A program made the position numbers and the translations under genes. A DNA stretch of 64,000 nucleotides, taken from Meconema thalassinum (taxonomy: Eukaryota; Arthropoda; Insecta; Orthoptera; Tettigoniidae). Positions within the stretch are counted from its first letter, which is position 1. Each line of letters opens with the position of its first letter. The stretch is from positions 143,099,074 to 143,163,073 of the forward strand of contig OX336391.1 of assembly GCA_946902985.2 (NCBI GenBank), read 5' to 3'. Shown here piece after piece: positions 1 to 12,100 of the stretch. Below the pieces are notes generated by a model that did not search any database, was not told the origin of the DNA, and saw only the letters and a program-made list of their open reading frames with translations.

Positions 1-1
1 C

Positions 2-310
2 CGTACCTCAGTCAAAGAAAAATGGGAAGTTGCTGTACGGCATCTGAAAAGGGCACGAGATCGCGTGGCGTCTCGCTATAACAAGGGTAGGCAACCTGTT
101 TGTTTTCAGGTGAATGACGACGTGCTAGTGCGCCTGCACCCACAGAGTTCGGCCAAGAATAAGGTGTCAGCTAAGCTAATGCTTCGCTGGAGCACGCCCA
201 AAACTATCACTAGATTTTTAACACCTGTCACTGTTGAATTGATCTCCAAGGAGAATCCCACCGACGTATCCAGAGCTCACATATCTCAATTGAAACCATT
301 TATTGTGTAA
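2..310 (+). CDS. Ty3/Gypsy-type Pol, integrase C-terminal end (partial at window edge)
   Basis: The frame is open from base 2 to the TAA ending at 310, so this is the tail of a longer Pol protein that starts outside the window. The last ~100 residues have the layout of a Ty3/Gypsy integrase C-terminus: a basic helix ending in an RYNKGR motif, then VNDDVLVR (the 'GDxVWV' strand usual there), a K/R-rich segment, and a closing 'DVSRAHISQLKPF' typical of the end of these polyproteins. In this family the region helps DNA binding and target choice during integration of the cDNA in the nucleus. No internal stop is seen in the visible part. A G-rich tract lies about 800 bp downstream and could be the element's polypurine tract. 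Family assignment is from residue pattern, not a search. Confidence 0.7.
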   Translation, partial: RTSVKEKWEVAVRHLKRARDRVASRYNKGRQPVCFQVNDDVLVRLHPQSSAKNKVSAKLMLRWSTPKTITRFLTPVTVELISKENPTDVSRAHISQLKPFIV

Positions 311-1121
311 CCTTCTTATTTGCTGTGATTAATGTTGTCCTTTTTCTGCGTAGGTTAGCCAATCATAATTTGCTTATGTTGTCCAAGGAAGCTAGTATTC
401 ATATGGCGTCTCCTTGACCTGCCTATTATTGAACCTATTTTGACCGAGGCAGAGTCAAGTACAAATTTACGAGTTCAAGAAAGATAATAATACAAGAAGA
501 AATAGGCCTACATACTCTGTGTAACTTAATATTTATTGTAAAAATATGTATTTTTGCGAATTCGGCCAGTAGAGAATTTATATTCTATAAATAATGGACA
601 CATTATATCGCTTCTTTGTTATTTTAATACGTCACTTTCATGATGGGTATAAGGAGAATGGCAGACTTCGGCGTCAAAGGGCGAAAGTCTTTTGTTTATG
701 ATTTTCGTCCGTGTCTCTATCTACTTTTCTTGTCATTGTAACGCTCAGGCGAACCGTAATACCATTATGACAAGCCCAGGGATCGTCAAAGGAACGCGCG
801 CCTTTGGGGACCCCGAAGGAGTTCTGTCCTGATATTGCGATCGCCGAAGCGATCTGATTATTTTTATATATTACTTCATTTTATAACTGTATTCTTTCTG
901 ATATGGCTCAATTGCTTAAGTGATTGTTATATCGATCACCCTCCCCCCTCATATTTTGTGTACTGTTATAGTTGTTGACAAACCACCTGTGTGATAAGGA
1001 TGTTGTGTATTTTGGAACACTTGGGACATGATTGATTTCAAAGCGGTGGTGCTTAGTGATGTAAAAAGAAAAATCTTTTATTATTATAAATAATTTTTCT
1101 TTTGGGGGGTGGTGTGGATCC
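311..1121 (+). other. 3' untranslated part of the Gypsy-like element, with candidate polypurine tract
   Basis: No convincing reading frame is present. The stretch is AT-rich and ends in a T-rich then G-rich run: six G at 1104-1109 within ggggggtggtg, then ggatcc. That is where a Ty3/Gypsy element keeps the purine primer for plus-strand synthesis, directly before the 3' LTR. The following sequence starts TGAGCC at 1122, consistent with an LTR beginning in TG. Confidence 0.4.
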
Positions 1122-2636
1122 TGAGCCATGTTTAACATCTCTCATTTCTTTATTTTCTTTGGCGGCCGTCCCGGTAGACTCAGACGCCATGTGAGATACT
1201 TTCTGTCCGGACGTGCCTTGAGGCTCTCCGCCTTATTATTTAAAATGTAATGTTTTCCTTTTTATTTAACATTGTTATTATGCCGAAGCCTTCCATTTAC
1301 TCATGTAAGTAATACATCTAACCTTGTGTCCACTATGCTCATTTCCTAAATTTAACCTTTCTTTTTGATCTTCGTCGTGTGCTTGGATTTGCTGTGGAAC
1401 CAATCGTAATGGCGGTCTCCTGTTTTATTTTGTTTGAGTCTTCGTTTAACCTTTTATTTGTGCCGTGAAATATATCTGCGAGTGATTTTGTGAGTGTATG
1501 TTTTTCTTGCTGCCAGGTGCATTGATGCTGTTTTGATTGGGCATATCTTCGAATGGGTCTCCCGTGGTTTGTGGACGTTGGCGTTTCGACCATTCTCCCA
1601 ACACGAGGCATGACACCATATAGTTTAGCCCTTATGTTTTCCCTTCATTCCATGCTTCGGGCAACTGGATCACGGCGGTAACTTTAAGTAGGCCTTACCG
1701 TATTCAGCTCGAACTCGGAACGTAAGTTGGGGACCATATAGGTTTAGCATGTTTTGCTAGACTACCTACAAGCACGAGTTGCTTTGTGTTTTATTACTGC
1801 ATCGTCGGCTAGCATTTTGTGTGTTTGATTGCGTGTATGTATCATGATATATTTCACGGACACTTGACGTCATTTGTTTCTCCTTGTAGTATCTTTGGTT
1901 TTTGCATTTCTTTTCTCTGGAGACTGCCAGCTCGATCGCATCCCCACTGCTCGCCACAGCCTTTGCGACACGCACACAGCCTCTTGTTTTATCTTTGCTA
2001 TGCTTGTTATTTGTGGTCGTCATGACAACCATCCATCTCTAGGCTGAGAAGTGATTGTTGTTGACCAGCGACCGGCTCGATTGCCTCTTGATCTTTTACT
2101 TCCTCCCTTTTTACATCGTTTTCACCGAAGTGAGCACAGGTATGAATTTAATTTGTTAACGTTATTTACTATCGTAAGTTATTTATTGTTATTTATATTT
2201 ATCTTCCCCGTTTGAAAGTGACTTTATTTGACCCCTAGGTGAAGGTATTCTTTTTTGTGTGTGTTATTCTGGCCGGGTTTCTTTGTGTGTTCGGTTTCAA
2301 TTCATTAAATTTCCATTTCTTTACCCATGTGTCTCATTTAGTAGTGTTGGGCGATCGGGCTGCTCGCTCTCTCTCACTCTCTCTCTCTCTCTTCAAACCT
2401 AGGCCTGACTTATTCTAGCTTTCTAGCACCAGGAGGGTATTCCTACCACTCGTCGTGGGACCACCTTCACGGAGTCTGGAGTCGCTCGGCACATCTGGCC
2501 TGCAAGTACGGGCCCAGCACAGGTCAGAAATTAACATCCATTTCCACTGCGTACTCCTTTCTTTTCTAGTTGGTTCCAGTGATGCAGCTAGGAGGCACGC
2601 CAAGAATATGTTTATTTCAATAGGGCGGTGCAGATG
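1122..2636 (+). repeat. Left arm of a 1,515-bp palindrome (LTR-like, begins TGAGCC)
   Basis: The reverse complement of this arm recurs at 2699-4213 with equal length and only a handful of differences seen by eye (for example around 1195, 1632 and 2512). It starts with TG next to a G-rich tract, so it may be the 3' LTR of the Gypsy-like element upstream, with or without flanking leader sequence. It contains a (CT)n run near 2370-2395. Open frames on either strand appear identically in both arms and have no recognisable domains, so I do not call them genes. Confidence 0.85.
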
Positions 2637-2698
2637 TCTACCGGGACGGCCGCCAAAGAAAATAAAGAAATGAGAGATGTTAAACATGGCTCAGGCAT
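2637..2698. repeat. Palindrome spacer: inverted copy of the first 57 bp of the arm
   Basis: Bases 2637-2693 are the reverse complement of 1122-1178 (the TGAGCC end), followed by ggcat and then the right arm. So 1122-2693 is itself bounded by 57-bp inverted ends, TGAGCC...GGCTCA. The join falls inside the arms rather than at a simple head-to-head junction. Confidence 0.8.
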
Positions 2699-4213
2699 CA
2701 TCTGCACCGCCCTATTGAAATACACATATTCTTGGCGTGCCTCCTAGCTGCATCACTGGAACCAACTAGAAAAGAAAGGAGTACGCAGTGGAAATGGATG
2801 TTAATTTCTGACCTGTGATGGGCCCATACTTGCAGGCCAGATGTGCCGAGCGACTCCAGACTCCGTGAAGGTGGTCCCACGACGAGTGGTAGGAATACCC
2901 TCCTGGTGCTAGAAAGCTAGAATAAGTCAGGCCTAGGTTTGAAGAGAGAGAGAGAGAGAGTGAGAGAGAGCGAGCAGCCCGATCGCCCAACACTACTAAA
3001 TGAGACACATGGGTAAAGAAATGGAAATTTAATGAATTGAAACCGAACAAACAAAGAAACCCGGCCAGAATAACACACACAAAAGAATACCTTCACCTAG
3101 GGGTCAAATAAAGTCACTTTCAAACGGGGAAGATAAATATAAATAACAATAAATAACTTACGATAGTAAATAACGTTAACAAATTAAATTCATACCTGTG
3201 CTCACTTCGGTGAAAACGATGTAAAAAGGGAGGAAGTAAAAGATCAAGAGGCAATCGAGCCGGTCGCTGGTCAACAACAATCACTTCTCAGCCTAGAGAT
3301 GGATGGTTGTCATGACGACCACAAATAACAAGCATAGCAAAGATAAAACAAGAGGCTGTGTGCGTGTCGCAAAGGCTGTGGCGAGCAGTGGGGATGCGAT
3401 CGAGCTGGCAGTCTCCAGAGAAAAGAAATGCAAAAACCAAAGATACTACAAGGAGAAACAAATGACGTCAAGTGTCCGTGAAATATATCATGATACATAC
3501 ACGCAATCAAACACACAAAATGCTAGCCGACGATGCAGTAATAAAACACAAAGCAACTCGTGCTTGTAGGTAGTCTAGCAAAACATGCTAAACCTATATG
3601 GTCCCCAACTTACGTTCCGAGTTCGAGCTGAATACGGTAAGGCCTACTTAAAGTTACCGCCGTGATCCAGTTGCCCGAAGCATGGAATGAAGGGAAAACA
3701 TAAGGGCTAAAATATATGGTGTCATGCCTCGTGTTGGGAGAATGGTCGAAACGCCAACGTCCACAAACCACGGGAGACCCATTCGAAGATATGCCCAATC
3801 AAAACAGCATCAATGCACCTGGCAGCAAGAAAAACATACACTCACAAAATCACTCGCAGATATATTTCACGGCACAAATAAAAGGTTAAACGAAGACTCA
3901 AACAAAATAAAACAGGAGACCGCCATTACGATTGGTTCCACAGCAAATCCAAGCACACGACGAAGATCAAAAAGAAAGGTTAAATTTAGGAAATGAGCAT
4001 AGTGGACACAAGGTTAGATGTATTACTTACATGAGTAAATGGAAGGCTTCGGCATAATAACAATGTTAAATAAAAAGGAAAACATTACATTTTAAATAAT
4101 AAGGCGGAGAGCCTCAAGGCACGTCCGGACAGAAAGTATCTCACATGGCTTCTGAGTCTACCGGGACGGCCGCCAAAGAAAATAAAGAAATGAGAGATGT
4201 TAAACATGGCTCA
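2699..4213 (-). repeat. Right arm of the 1,515-bp palindrome
   Basis: Inverted copy of 1122-2636. It ends at 4213 with GGCTCA, the complement of the TGAGCC start, and the 60-bp satellite begins at the very next base. If the arm is an LTR, this is a solo LTR in reverse orientation; a cloned or assembled inverted duplication is the alternative. Confidence 0.85.
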
Positions 4214-6443
4214 GTAGATGGTGTAACCTCCGTGGTGGTGGGCACTGGTTGCCTCACTGAGGCCCGTTCTCGTGTAGCTGGTGTAACCTCCGTGGTGGTG
4301 GGCACTGGTTGCCTCACTGCCCGTTCTCGTGTAGCTGGTGTAACCTCCATGATGGTGGGCACTGGTTGCCTCGCTGAGGCAAGTTCTCGTGTAGCTGGTA
4401 TAACCTCCGTGATGGTGGGCACTGGTTGCCTCGCTGAGGCCCGTTCTCGAGTAGATGGTGTAACCTCCGTGATGGTGGGCGCTGGTTGCCTCACTGAGGT
4501 CTGTTCTCGTGTAGCTGGTGTAACCTCCGTGGTGGTGGGCACTGCTAGCCTCGCTGAGGCCCGTTCTAGAGTATATGGTGTAACCTCCGTGGTGGTGGGC
4601 ACTGGTTGCCTCGCTGAGGCCCGTTCTCGTGTAGATGGTGTAACCTCTGTGATGGTGGGCGCTCTTTGCCTCACTGAGGCCTGTTCTCGTGTAGCTGGTG
4701 TGACCTCCGTGATGGTGGGTGCTGGTTGCCTCACTGAGACCCGTTCTCGTGTAGCTGGTGTAACCTCCGTGATGGTGGGCGCTGGTTGCCTCGCTGAGGC
4801 CCATTCTCGTGTAGCTGGTGTATTCTCCGTGATGGTGGGCACTGGTTACCTCGCTGAGGCCCGTTCTCGTGTAGCTGGTGTCTCCTCCGTGATGGTGGGC
4901 ACTAGTTGCCTCGCTGAGGCCCGTTCTCGAGTAGATGGTGTATCCTCTGTGATGGTGGGCACTGGTTACCTCGCTGAGGCCCTTTCTCGTGTAGCTGGTG
5001 TATCCTCCGTGATGGTGGGCACTGGTTGCCTCGCTGAGGACCGTTCTCTGTAGCTGGTGTATCCTTCGTGATGGTGGGCACTGGTTGCCCCGCTGAGGAC
5101 CGTTCTCGTGTAGATGGTGTAACCTCCGTGGTGGTGGGCACTGGTTGCCTCACTGAGGCCCGTTCTCGTGTAGCTGGTGTAACCTCCGTGGTGGTGGGCA
5201 CTTTTTGCCCCTCTGAGGACCGTTCTCGTGTAGATGGTGTAACCTCCGTGGTGGTGGGCACTGGTTGCCTCACTGAGGCCCGTTCTCGTGTAGCTGGTGT
5301 AACCTCCGTGGTGGTGGGCACTGGTTGCCTCACTGCCCGTTCTCGTGTAGCTGGTGTAACCTCCATGATGGTGGGCACTGGTTGCCTCGCTGAGGCCCGT
5401 TCTCGTGTAGCTGGTATAACCTCCGTGATGGTGGGCACTGGTTGCCTCGCTGAGGCCCGTTCTCGAGTAGATGGTGAAACCTCCGTGATGGTGGGCGCTG
5501 GTTGCCTCACTGAGGTCTGTTCTCGTGTAGCTGGTGTAACCTCCGTGGTGGTGGGCACTGCTAGCCTCGCTGAGGCCCGTTCTCGAGTATATGGTGTAAC
5601 CTCTGTGATGGTGGGCGCTGGTTGCCTCACTGAGGCCTGTTCTCGTGTAGCTGGTGTGACATCCGTGATGGTGGGTGCTGGTTGCCTCACTGAGGCCCGT
5701 TCTCGTGTAGCTGGTGTAACCTCCGTGATGGTGGGCACTGGTTGCCTTACTGAGGCCTGTTCTCGTGTAGGTGGTGATACCGCCATGATGGTGGGCACTG
5801 GTTGCCTCACTGAGGCCTGTTCTCGTGTAGATGGTGTAACCTCCATGATGGTGGGCGCTGGTTGCCCCACTGAGGCCCGTTCTCGTGTAGATGCTGTAAC
5901 TTCCGAGATGGTGGGCACTGGTTGCCCCGCTGAGGTCTGTTCTCGTGTAGATGGTGTTACCTCCGTGATGGTGGGCACTGGTTGCCTTACTGAGGCCTGT
6001 TCTCGTGTAGGTCGTGATACCGCCATGATGGTGGGCACTGGTTGCCTCACTGAGGCCTGTTCTCGTGTAGATGGTGTAACCTCCGTGATGGTGGGCACTG
6101 CACTGGTTGCCTCGCTGAGGCCCGTTCTCGTGTAGGGGGTGTAACCTCCGTGACGGTGGGCACTGGTTGCCTAACTGAGGTCTCGTGTAGATGGTGTAAC
6201 CTCCGTGATGGTGGGCACTGGTTGCCTCACTGAGGCCCGTTCTCGTGTAGATGGTGTAACCTCCGAGGTGGTGGGCGCTGGATGACTCATTGAGGCCCGT
6301 TTTCGTGTAGATGGTGTCACCTCCGTGGTGGTGGGTGCTGGTTGCCTCTCTGAGGCCTGTTCTTGTGTAGATGGTGTGACATCCGTGATGGTGGGCGCTG
6401 GTTGCCCCACTGAGGCCCGTTCACGTGTAGATGGTGTGACATC
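4214..6443. repeat. 60-bp tandem satellite, left block
   Basis: About 37 head-to-tail units of 60 bp, each containing acctccgtgrtggtgggc and a GCCTC-NNN-GAGGC dyad. Units differ at a few recurring positions (gtagctgg/gtagatgg, ggcactgg/ggcgctgg, tcactg/tcgctg). Because 60 is a multiple of three and the consensus has no stop in four of the six frames, long open frames run through it on both strands; I treat these as a by-product. Short units near 4311 and 5327 mark an internal duplication. The last five bases, ACATC at 6439-6443, are the target duplication of the BEL/Pao insertion. Confidence 0.95.
6439..6443. other. Target-site duplication ACATC, left
   Basis: Five bases identical to 15419-15423, flanking the BEL/Pao element. 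BEL/Pao elements typically make 4-6 bp duplications. Confidence 0.9.
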
Positions 6444-8909
6444 TGGGGCATTCTTGGAATACACGGTACCAGAGATTATAATTTTCAATGCTTTTGCATG
6501 TTCTTTCCTTCCTCTTTGTCAAACACCAACAGTGATCTTCTGTTTTCTCTTAGGGGTTCAGGTCGCTTATATCTTTTATGAGTCTGTTCCAGATATATAT
6601 TCTATGACCCACCTAGCGTCACATAGCAGCGAATCTCTGAAGCTCTTCAACTCTTCCTCGCGCAAGAGGAATTCCTTCTCCATCTGGCTACCAGATCCTG
6701 TTACCATCGCCAGCTATTTTCTCCATGAGCAAGAGAACTACGTTTACTTCTTTACTCTCCATGCTGCGCTAGTATCATCTATTATCAACTCCTTGAAGAC
6801 CATTCATCAAGAAGAACATTTATTTTTGATAAGTTGGCAATGTTTATATGTTCTCCTTTTGTTTCCTACCCCCCACTCTTTTCCCCTTCCTTGGACCCTC
6901 CGTGCTCCGTTGAGCTGGTCTCACTTCTCAGTCGGCAGTTGACTCGATCAGTTAAAGCTCCTCTCGAGCTAGCCTCCTCAAACCAAGAGGCACACACTCT
7001 TCTACGCCATGTTGGCAAGGTAGTTGTCATCCAGGGAAACTTCGCCTTCAACATGAAATCAAGATAAGTACCATTTTAAAAGTTTTAACCTCATCTTCAT
7101 GGTTTTAACTTCCACATGCTTTTAATGATATTTTTATAGACATTGTGAAATTATTTACTTTGGGGCAAAAATCATTCTTCGTGGGATTTGCCATGTTGAG
7201 CTTTCGCTTGTATAAGCCAACCTTACTAAAAAAGAGCTTTTCTTAAGCTATTCAAATGAGAAATCCTCTCACTACGTGGGATATTACCTAATACCCGCTG
7301 TCTATAATTCATCAAGCTAGTTCCTCCGTTGGACTTTCTCAACCCCATTTTACTACTAAGGTCGTTCTGGAACCTTCGAGATCTTGTACTCTATCTGCGA
7401 GTCTTGCCGTCAAGTAATTTTCACTCATTTGTGACAATAATATTTAAAATGAGGAATCTTCCTTACAAATTGTTGCAATAGCTAACTTTCTTCCACTGCT
7501 GGAACCACTGGAATGTGTTATGGTACATTTAATTGTAAATCACAACTTTTTCGAGAAATAGACTCTCACCTATATAGTGCAATCAGTTATTTCCATGATT
7601 GCAATAACTTTCTTTCTCATAAACTTTAGTGTTTCTATAGTGAACTTTGCATCCATCTTTATAGACTACAGTGATATCCAGTGCTTGTTCCACGTTTCAA
7701 CCGCGTCGCGCTCGTCCTTTTACATTAAATACGGCCATGAACATTGATCCTATATCCCAATGATCTTTCCTCAACCTTCTACTAACCACCATTATTAATA
7801 AAATTGTAACTTTTCTATAAGGTGTCACTCACGAAGTGCCCTTCCAACTTTGCTAGTTTAACATAAATTAAATTCTGCATAATTGCTTGTGTGATACAAG
7901 TTTTAAATTCACGTTGTTCCTTTCCTATAATCAGGGAAAACAATTCCTTAAACTCTTGAGCGAGTCATGTTCAGGTTTCACGAAATGGAAACTGTCCCAT
8001 TTGGCTAGTGATTCCTGCTCAAACTTGGGAAGTCTAGAACTTTCCTTTTCACTTTCTTCAGGTTTCACAGTAAGTGACCTGCCCTCTTTTGTATAATTCT
8101 CATATAGTAATTCTGTATAAATATAAGAAGTTGTAAGAACTTCTATCTTATTTTTCATGTTTTTATTATTGTTATTTTCGAAGTTGTCACTTTCTCTAGA
8201 ACATTCTCTCAAGAATTTCTTAAGGTGCACTCTTTGTACTCCAATTCACGTTCAAACTTTAATTACTTCATTGCTTATTTGTTTAAATCTTATAAAGATT
8301 TTAGAAACATGTAAGGTTTGAAGCCTTGTAAATTGTCAATTGCCTGGAGCAAACGTTTAATGTTGAGAGGTCTGCGACCCCATTTGTTAAAAAGTTCAAA
8401 TGAACTATGTTTGTCAAAATTATATTACATGCTTGTTAATTTCCTCAAACTTCTTTGCATTGTTTAATAAATTAAATATTTGTTTTTGGATTCATCATTT
8501 CTCTGATACTACAGTTAGGCAAGATCCTGGCTTTCCTAGCTCTTCCTAGGTTTATGCCCTCGTTCATACTCAATAAAGCTTTTACTATTTGTCTGGCCAG
8601 ACCATCACCCTTCCCTAAAGGTACTTTTATGCATGCTTGGGAGGAAATACACTAAAGCCTCTCTCTGGCAAACTGCCCAAGTCTTAGCTGCGGTTCCCGT
8701 CAGCTTCGACCAAGCTCGCACCTACTTTAGCTATCAGAGAGTAAATTTGCAGTTGCAACCGCTTCTAAGTGTGTTTAAAGTTAAACTTATTAATTTTGTG
8801 GGACTCTTGTCCTATTTTTCTATCCTTTTTTTCCAATCCAAAATCTACTTCTTTCTCTTAATCATCTTCCCTTGGTGGGTGGGTTATTCCTCAGCCAATA
8901 AACTACCCA
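6444..8909 (+). repeat. 5' LTR of the BEL/Pao element
   Basis: It is 2,466 bp long, starts TGGGGCATTC and ends AACTACCCA, and is repeated at 12952-15418. A polyadenylation-type AATAAA lies at 8572-8577. A stop-free stretch of about 165 codons near the start of the LTR is present in both copies but has no recognised domain. The 5' LTR should carry the promoter, but I cannot place a start site. Confidence 0.95.
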
Positions 8910-8914
8910 AAATT

Positions 8915-8932
8915 TGGTACCAGAAACCCGGG
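8915..8932 (+). promoter_or_regulatory. Putative primer-binding site of the BEL/Pao element
   Basis: Five bases after the LTR end comes tggtaccagaaacccggg, beginning with the TGG that pairs with a tRNA 3' CCA. The complement would be a tRNA ending GGTACCA. I cannot name the tRNA from sequence alone. Confidence 0.6.
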
Positions 8933-9174
8933 AGAGTCCATTTGCTATGTCCATTGTTTGTCAAGTGTCATTTGACAATACTTTGCATATTACTAATATC
9001 TGTGTTGAATTTTTCAGCTATAACTACATCAAGCAAAGCCTGTGAACGGGAAAGAGGCCGCTCCTGTCTCCTATGGTGTGTCCCATTCTTTCTACTCATT
9101 TGCTGCTGCCAGCTTGACAGCATCTCCAAGGTTCTACAGTTTCGTGAGTTGTATTTCAATTTATTCTCTTTGTC

Positions 9175-12100
9175 ATGGCTCCTACTGAAAAAGATGAAAC
9201 TCTCATTGCTAGACGTTCTTCCTATAAAGGGCAACTCAGCAGATTCAGAAATTTCGTCAACAAATTAAATCCCGCCGAGTGTGATTTAGACATCTTGACA
9301 CATCGCCTTAAGTTGTACGAACGGTCTTATGATTATTATGATCAAATTCAAACCGAGATTGAATCCGCTTGCCCAGAACTTCAATCGGATCGCGACGAGG
9401 TCGAACCCTTGTACTTTGAAGGGATTGCAAAGGCCCACCAATTGATTCGCAATATCTCAGAACCGGACACTAAGGTCATCAATCCGGCCCAGTTCGCACC
9501 CGCTTCAGTTCACGAAAACAAACCGAAACCGTTACTTCCTAAGATAAGCCTACCGCACTTCTCAGGCAAGGAAGGTGAATGGTATTCTTTTTACGAACTT
9601 TACTGCTCCCTAATTCATGAAAATACTGAGATCCCTGACATACATAAATTTTACTTCCTCCGTACCTCTTTGGAATGTGAGGCCTTAGCCTTAGTGGAGT
9701 CACTGCCTTTAAGCGCAGACAACTACCACATCGCCTTTAATCTCCTTAAAGAGAGATATGGCAATTTACGTTTGAGTGTAGCTCGCCACATACGCTGTCT
9801 CTTCAGCCTGCCAGCCGTCAAACCTAATGACGTCACCTCTTTAAGAAACCTCTTAGACTCTATACAGTTAAATGTCAGAGCATTATACCAACTTAAGCAG
9901 CCTGTCCAAACATGGGACACCATACTCATTCATCTGGCTACATCAAGATTCGATTTTTCAACTTTAAAGGCTTGGGAAATTGAACTCGCTCGCAAGGAAG
10001 AATTTTCCTTCGAACACTTAATCTCGTTCCTTAACAGCCGATGCCAAGTTCTTACAGAACTCGCATTTCAGTGCGAAAAGGTCGAAACGAATCATCAGTC
10101 TCACATTTTTGAGAAAAACCTTGCTTTTTCAAAGGGTCATCAGCCCCCATCTGTCGAGAACAAGCAAACCCGTTCTGCTTCTCTCAATCATGCAAGAGAA
10201 CATATCAGGCCGCTTAACAAATCATTAAAATGCACGCTCTGTAAAAAGCTTCACACATTGTATTTGTGCAAATCCTTTAAAGAATTGTCTGTCGAAGATC
10301 GAAGGAAGTTTGTCTTCAATAGCAAACATTGCTTCAATTGCTTGTCACCTAAGCATTCTTCTTCGAACTGTACGTCATCAAATCTCTGTTTCCATTGTAA
10401 AAAACCGCATCATTCTTTATTGCACGTTCACGATAAATCGAGGTCATCAGTACCTGCCTCTTCAAGCTCCATGCAGAGCAGCTCCGAACAAACTAATGCT
10501 TCTTCCTGCATTTCTAACGCCGAAACTCCTCACAGTGCGCAAACCCTTTTGACCACTGTACAATTCGAAATCCAAGATAAATTTGGAAATTGGTTTAGAA
10601 CCCGTGGTCTTCTCGATTCCGCTTCAACTCATAATTTTGTTCCGCGATCGTTAATTAAAAAACTAGGTCTTTCGTCATCGCCTACTTCTATCAATGTGAC
10701 CGGCATTGACAATTTGAAAACTCAAATCTTGCAGTCTTCAAAATTGAAAATCAGAGACGTTTGCCAAAGAAACACCAATCTTAATTTAAACTGTCTCATT
10801 CTTACCAGTATTGGCAAGGACACTCCAAGTCACTCTATTAATACCTCCGGATTAAAGATTCCTTCGCACTTAAGGTTAGCTGATCCTCAGTTTAATGCTC
10901 AAGGTCCCATTGATGTACTTTTCAGTGCCAATGTTTTTTGGAAGTGCATTCGCAAACAAACACGCAAGTTATCTTCAACCGTGGTCGCCAGAGACACCGA
11001 TTTTGGTTGGGTTATTACTGGTGAAATCCAATATCCCAGTGTTCAAACCAAAGCGCAATGTCATTTCGTTACAGCTGACATAAATCCCATTTCTGAAAAA
11101 GAGAACGCTCATGTTTCAGATCTCAATATTTTTGAAAAACACTTGCCGAAACGATGTCTCATCGTGAACAACTACGCTACCTCTGTAAGCTGTTTAAATG
11201 GTTTTTCCTTCTTCCCGCATAATATGGCAATTCAAGTTCGCCTTGCTTTGTGTTACTTCGTCTACTTTCTCATGTCATTTTTTATAGCAGGTAATTGCTT
11301 AAACTCTTTCTCGAAAGCTATCTACCCCTTGTGTAAAACCATGGCTATCAGTCTCCATCACTTTGCTGTAAGCTATGTTTCACTTCTTTCGTTATTTAGA
11401 AGGATGGCCACGGCCGGCTCCTCCCCCCTTCCTCACAATTGGAAGTCGCTTTTGAAACCGCTTGAAAATCTGAATTCCCTAACATCAAGAATAACTATTC
11501 TTATGCATAACCTTCTTCTCAATGTCCCGGCTTCTCTTCCTATTTCGGAAGAATCAAGCTTTTTCCTGTCGAAAATTGTCGGATTCCGTGATCCTCTCAA
11601 TTATGCGAAATTGATTTCCTACTCTATTTCATATAGCTTTAAATTGTTTGTTCACGTCCAAGTTACGATTGACTGCATGCCGTCCAACCTGAATATCTGC
11701 TTTAAGTCACAGCTGATTCAACAAGTGTTGTTTGTTTATTCCAAACTGCTTGTTTTTCAAACTTGTTTGTATACAAGCCCGAGGAAGGTCAAGTCACTGT
11801 TCATTTCCTGTATGCTTGCTAAAGGTCAAAGCAAGTTTCTCTTATCTCAACTCTGGCTGATTGCCAACCATTGTCTGGCAGGTCGCTACTGCAAGTACAG
11901 AAGCCGTTCACCTACTTCCCAAAATAAACTTGTTCCAGTTAAGGACTCTTTCAGCTATTTATATGCCTTATCTCGTTGTACTATGTGTGTCAAGGCCGCG
12001 CTTGCCTGTGTCTTCCACTTACTCACGCTCGTATTCCACAATTGCTTCGATTCTCGTCTCGTAACATCGTTGCATATCCTTTACGCGCTTATGTATTACA

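Noticed and set aside
1339..2032. Minus-strand frames of 88-90 codons repeated at 3303-3996
   Set aside because: They recur only because the palindrome arms are copies; no domain is visible.
4141..6135. Long frames of 230-400 codons on both strands in the left satellite block
   Set aside because: They follow from a 60-bp unit without stops; four frames are open at once, changes alter residues in all frames, and no start, splice or domain evidence favours one.
4214..6443. CRISPR-like array
   Set aside because: Units are contiguous with no unique spacers, in a eukaryotic transposon-rich setting.
8633..9268. 211-codon frame from the LTR into the Gag start
   Set aside because: It is in a different frame from Gag, T-rich, and without motifs.
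11186..11290. Intron in the BEL frame (gtaagc...tatagcag)
   Set aside because: Splice-like ends exist, but the region is open in frame and nothing else supports splicing; T-rich DNA yields such matches often.
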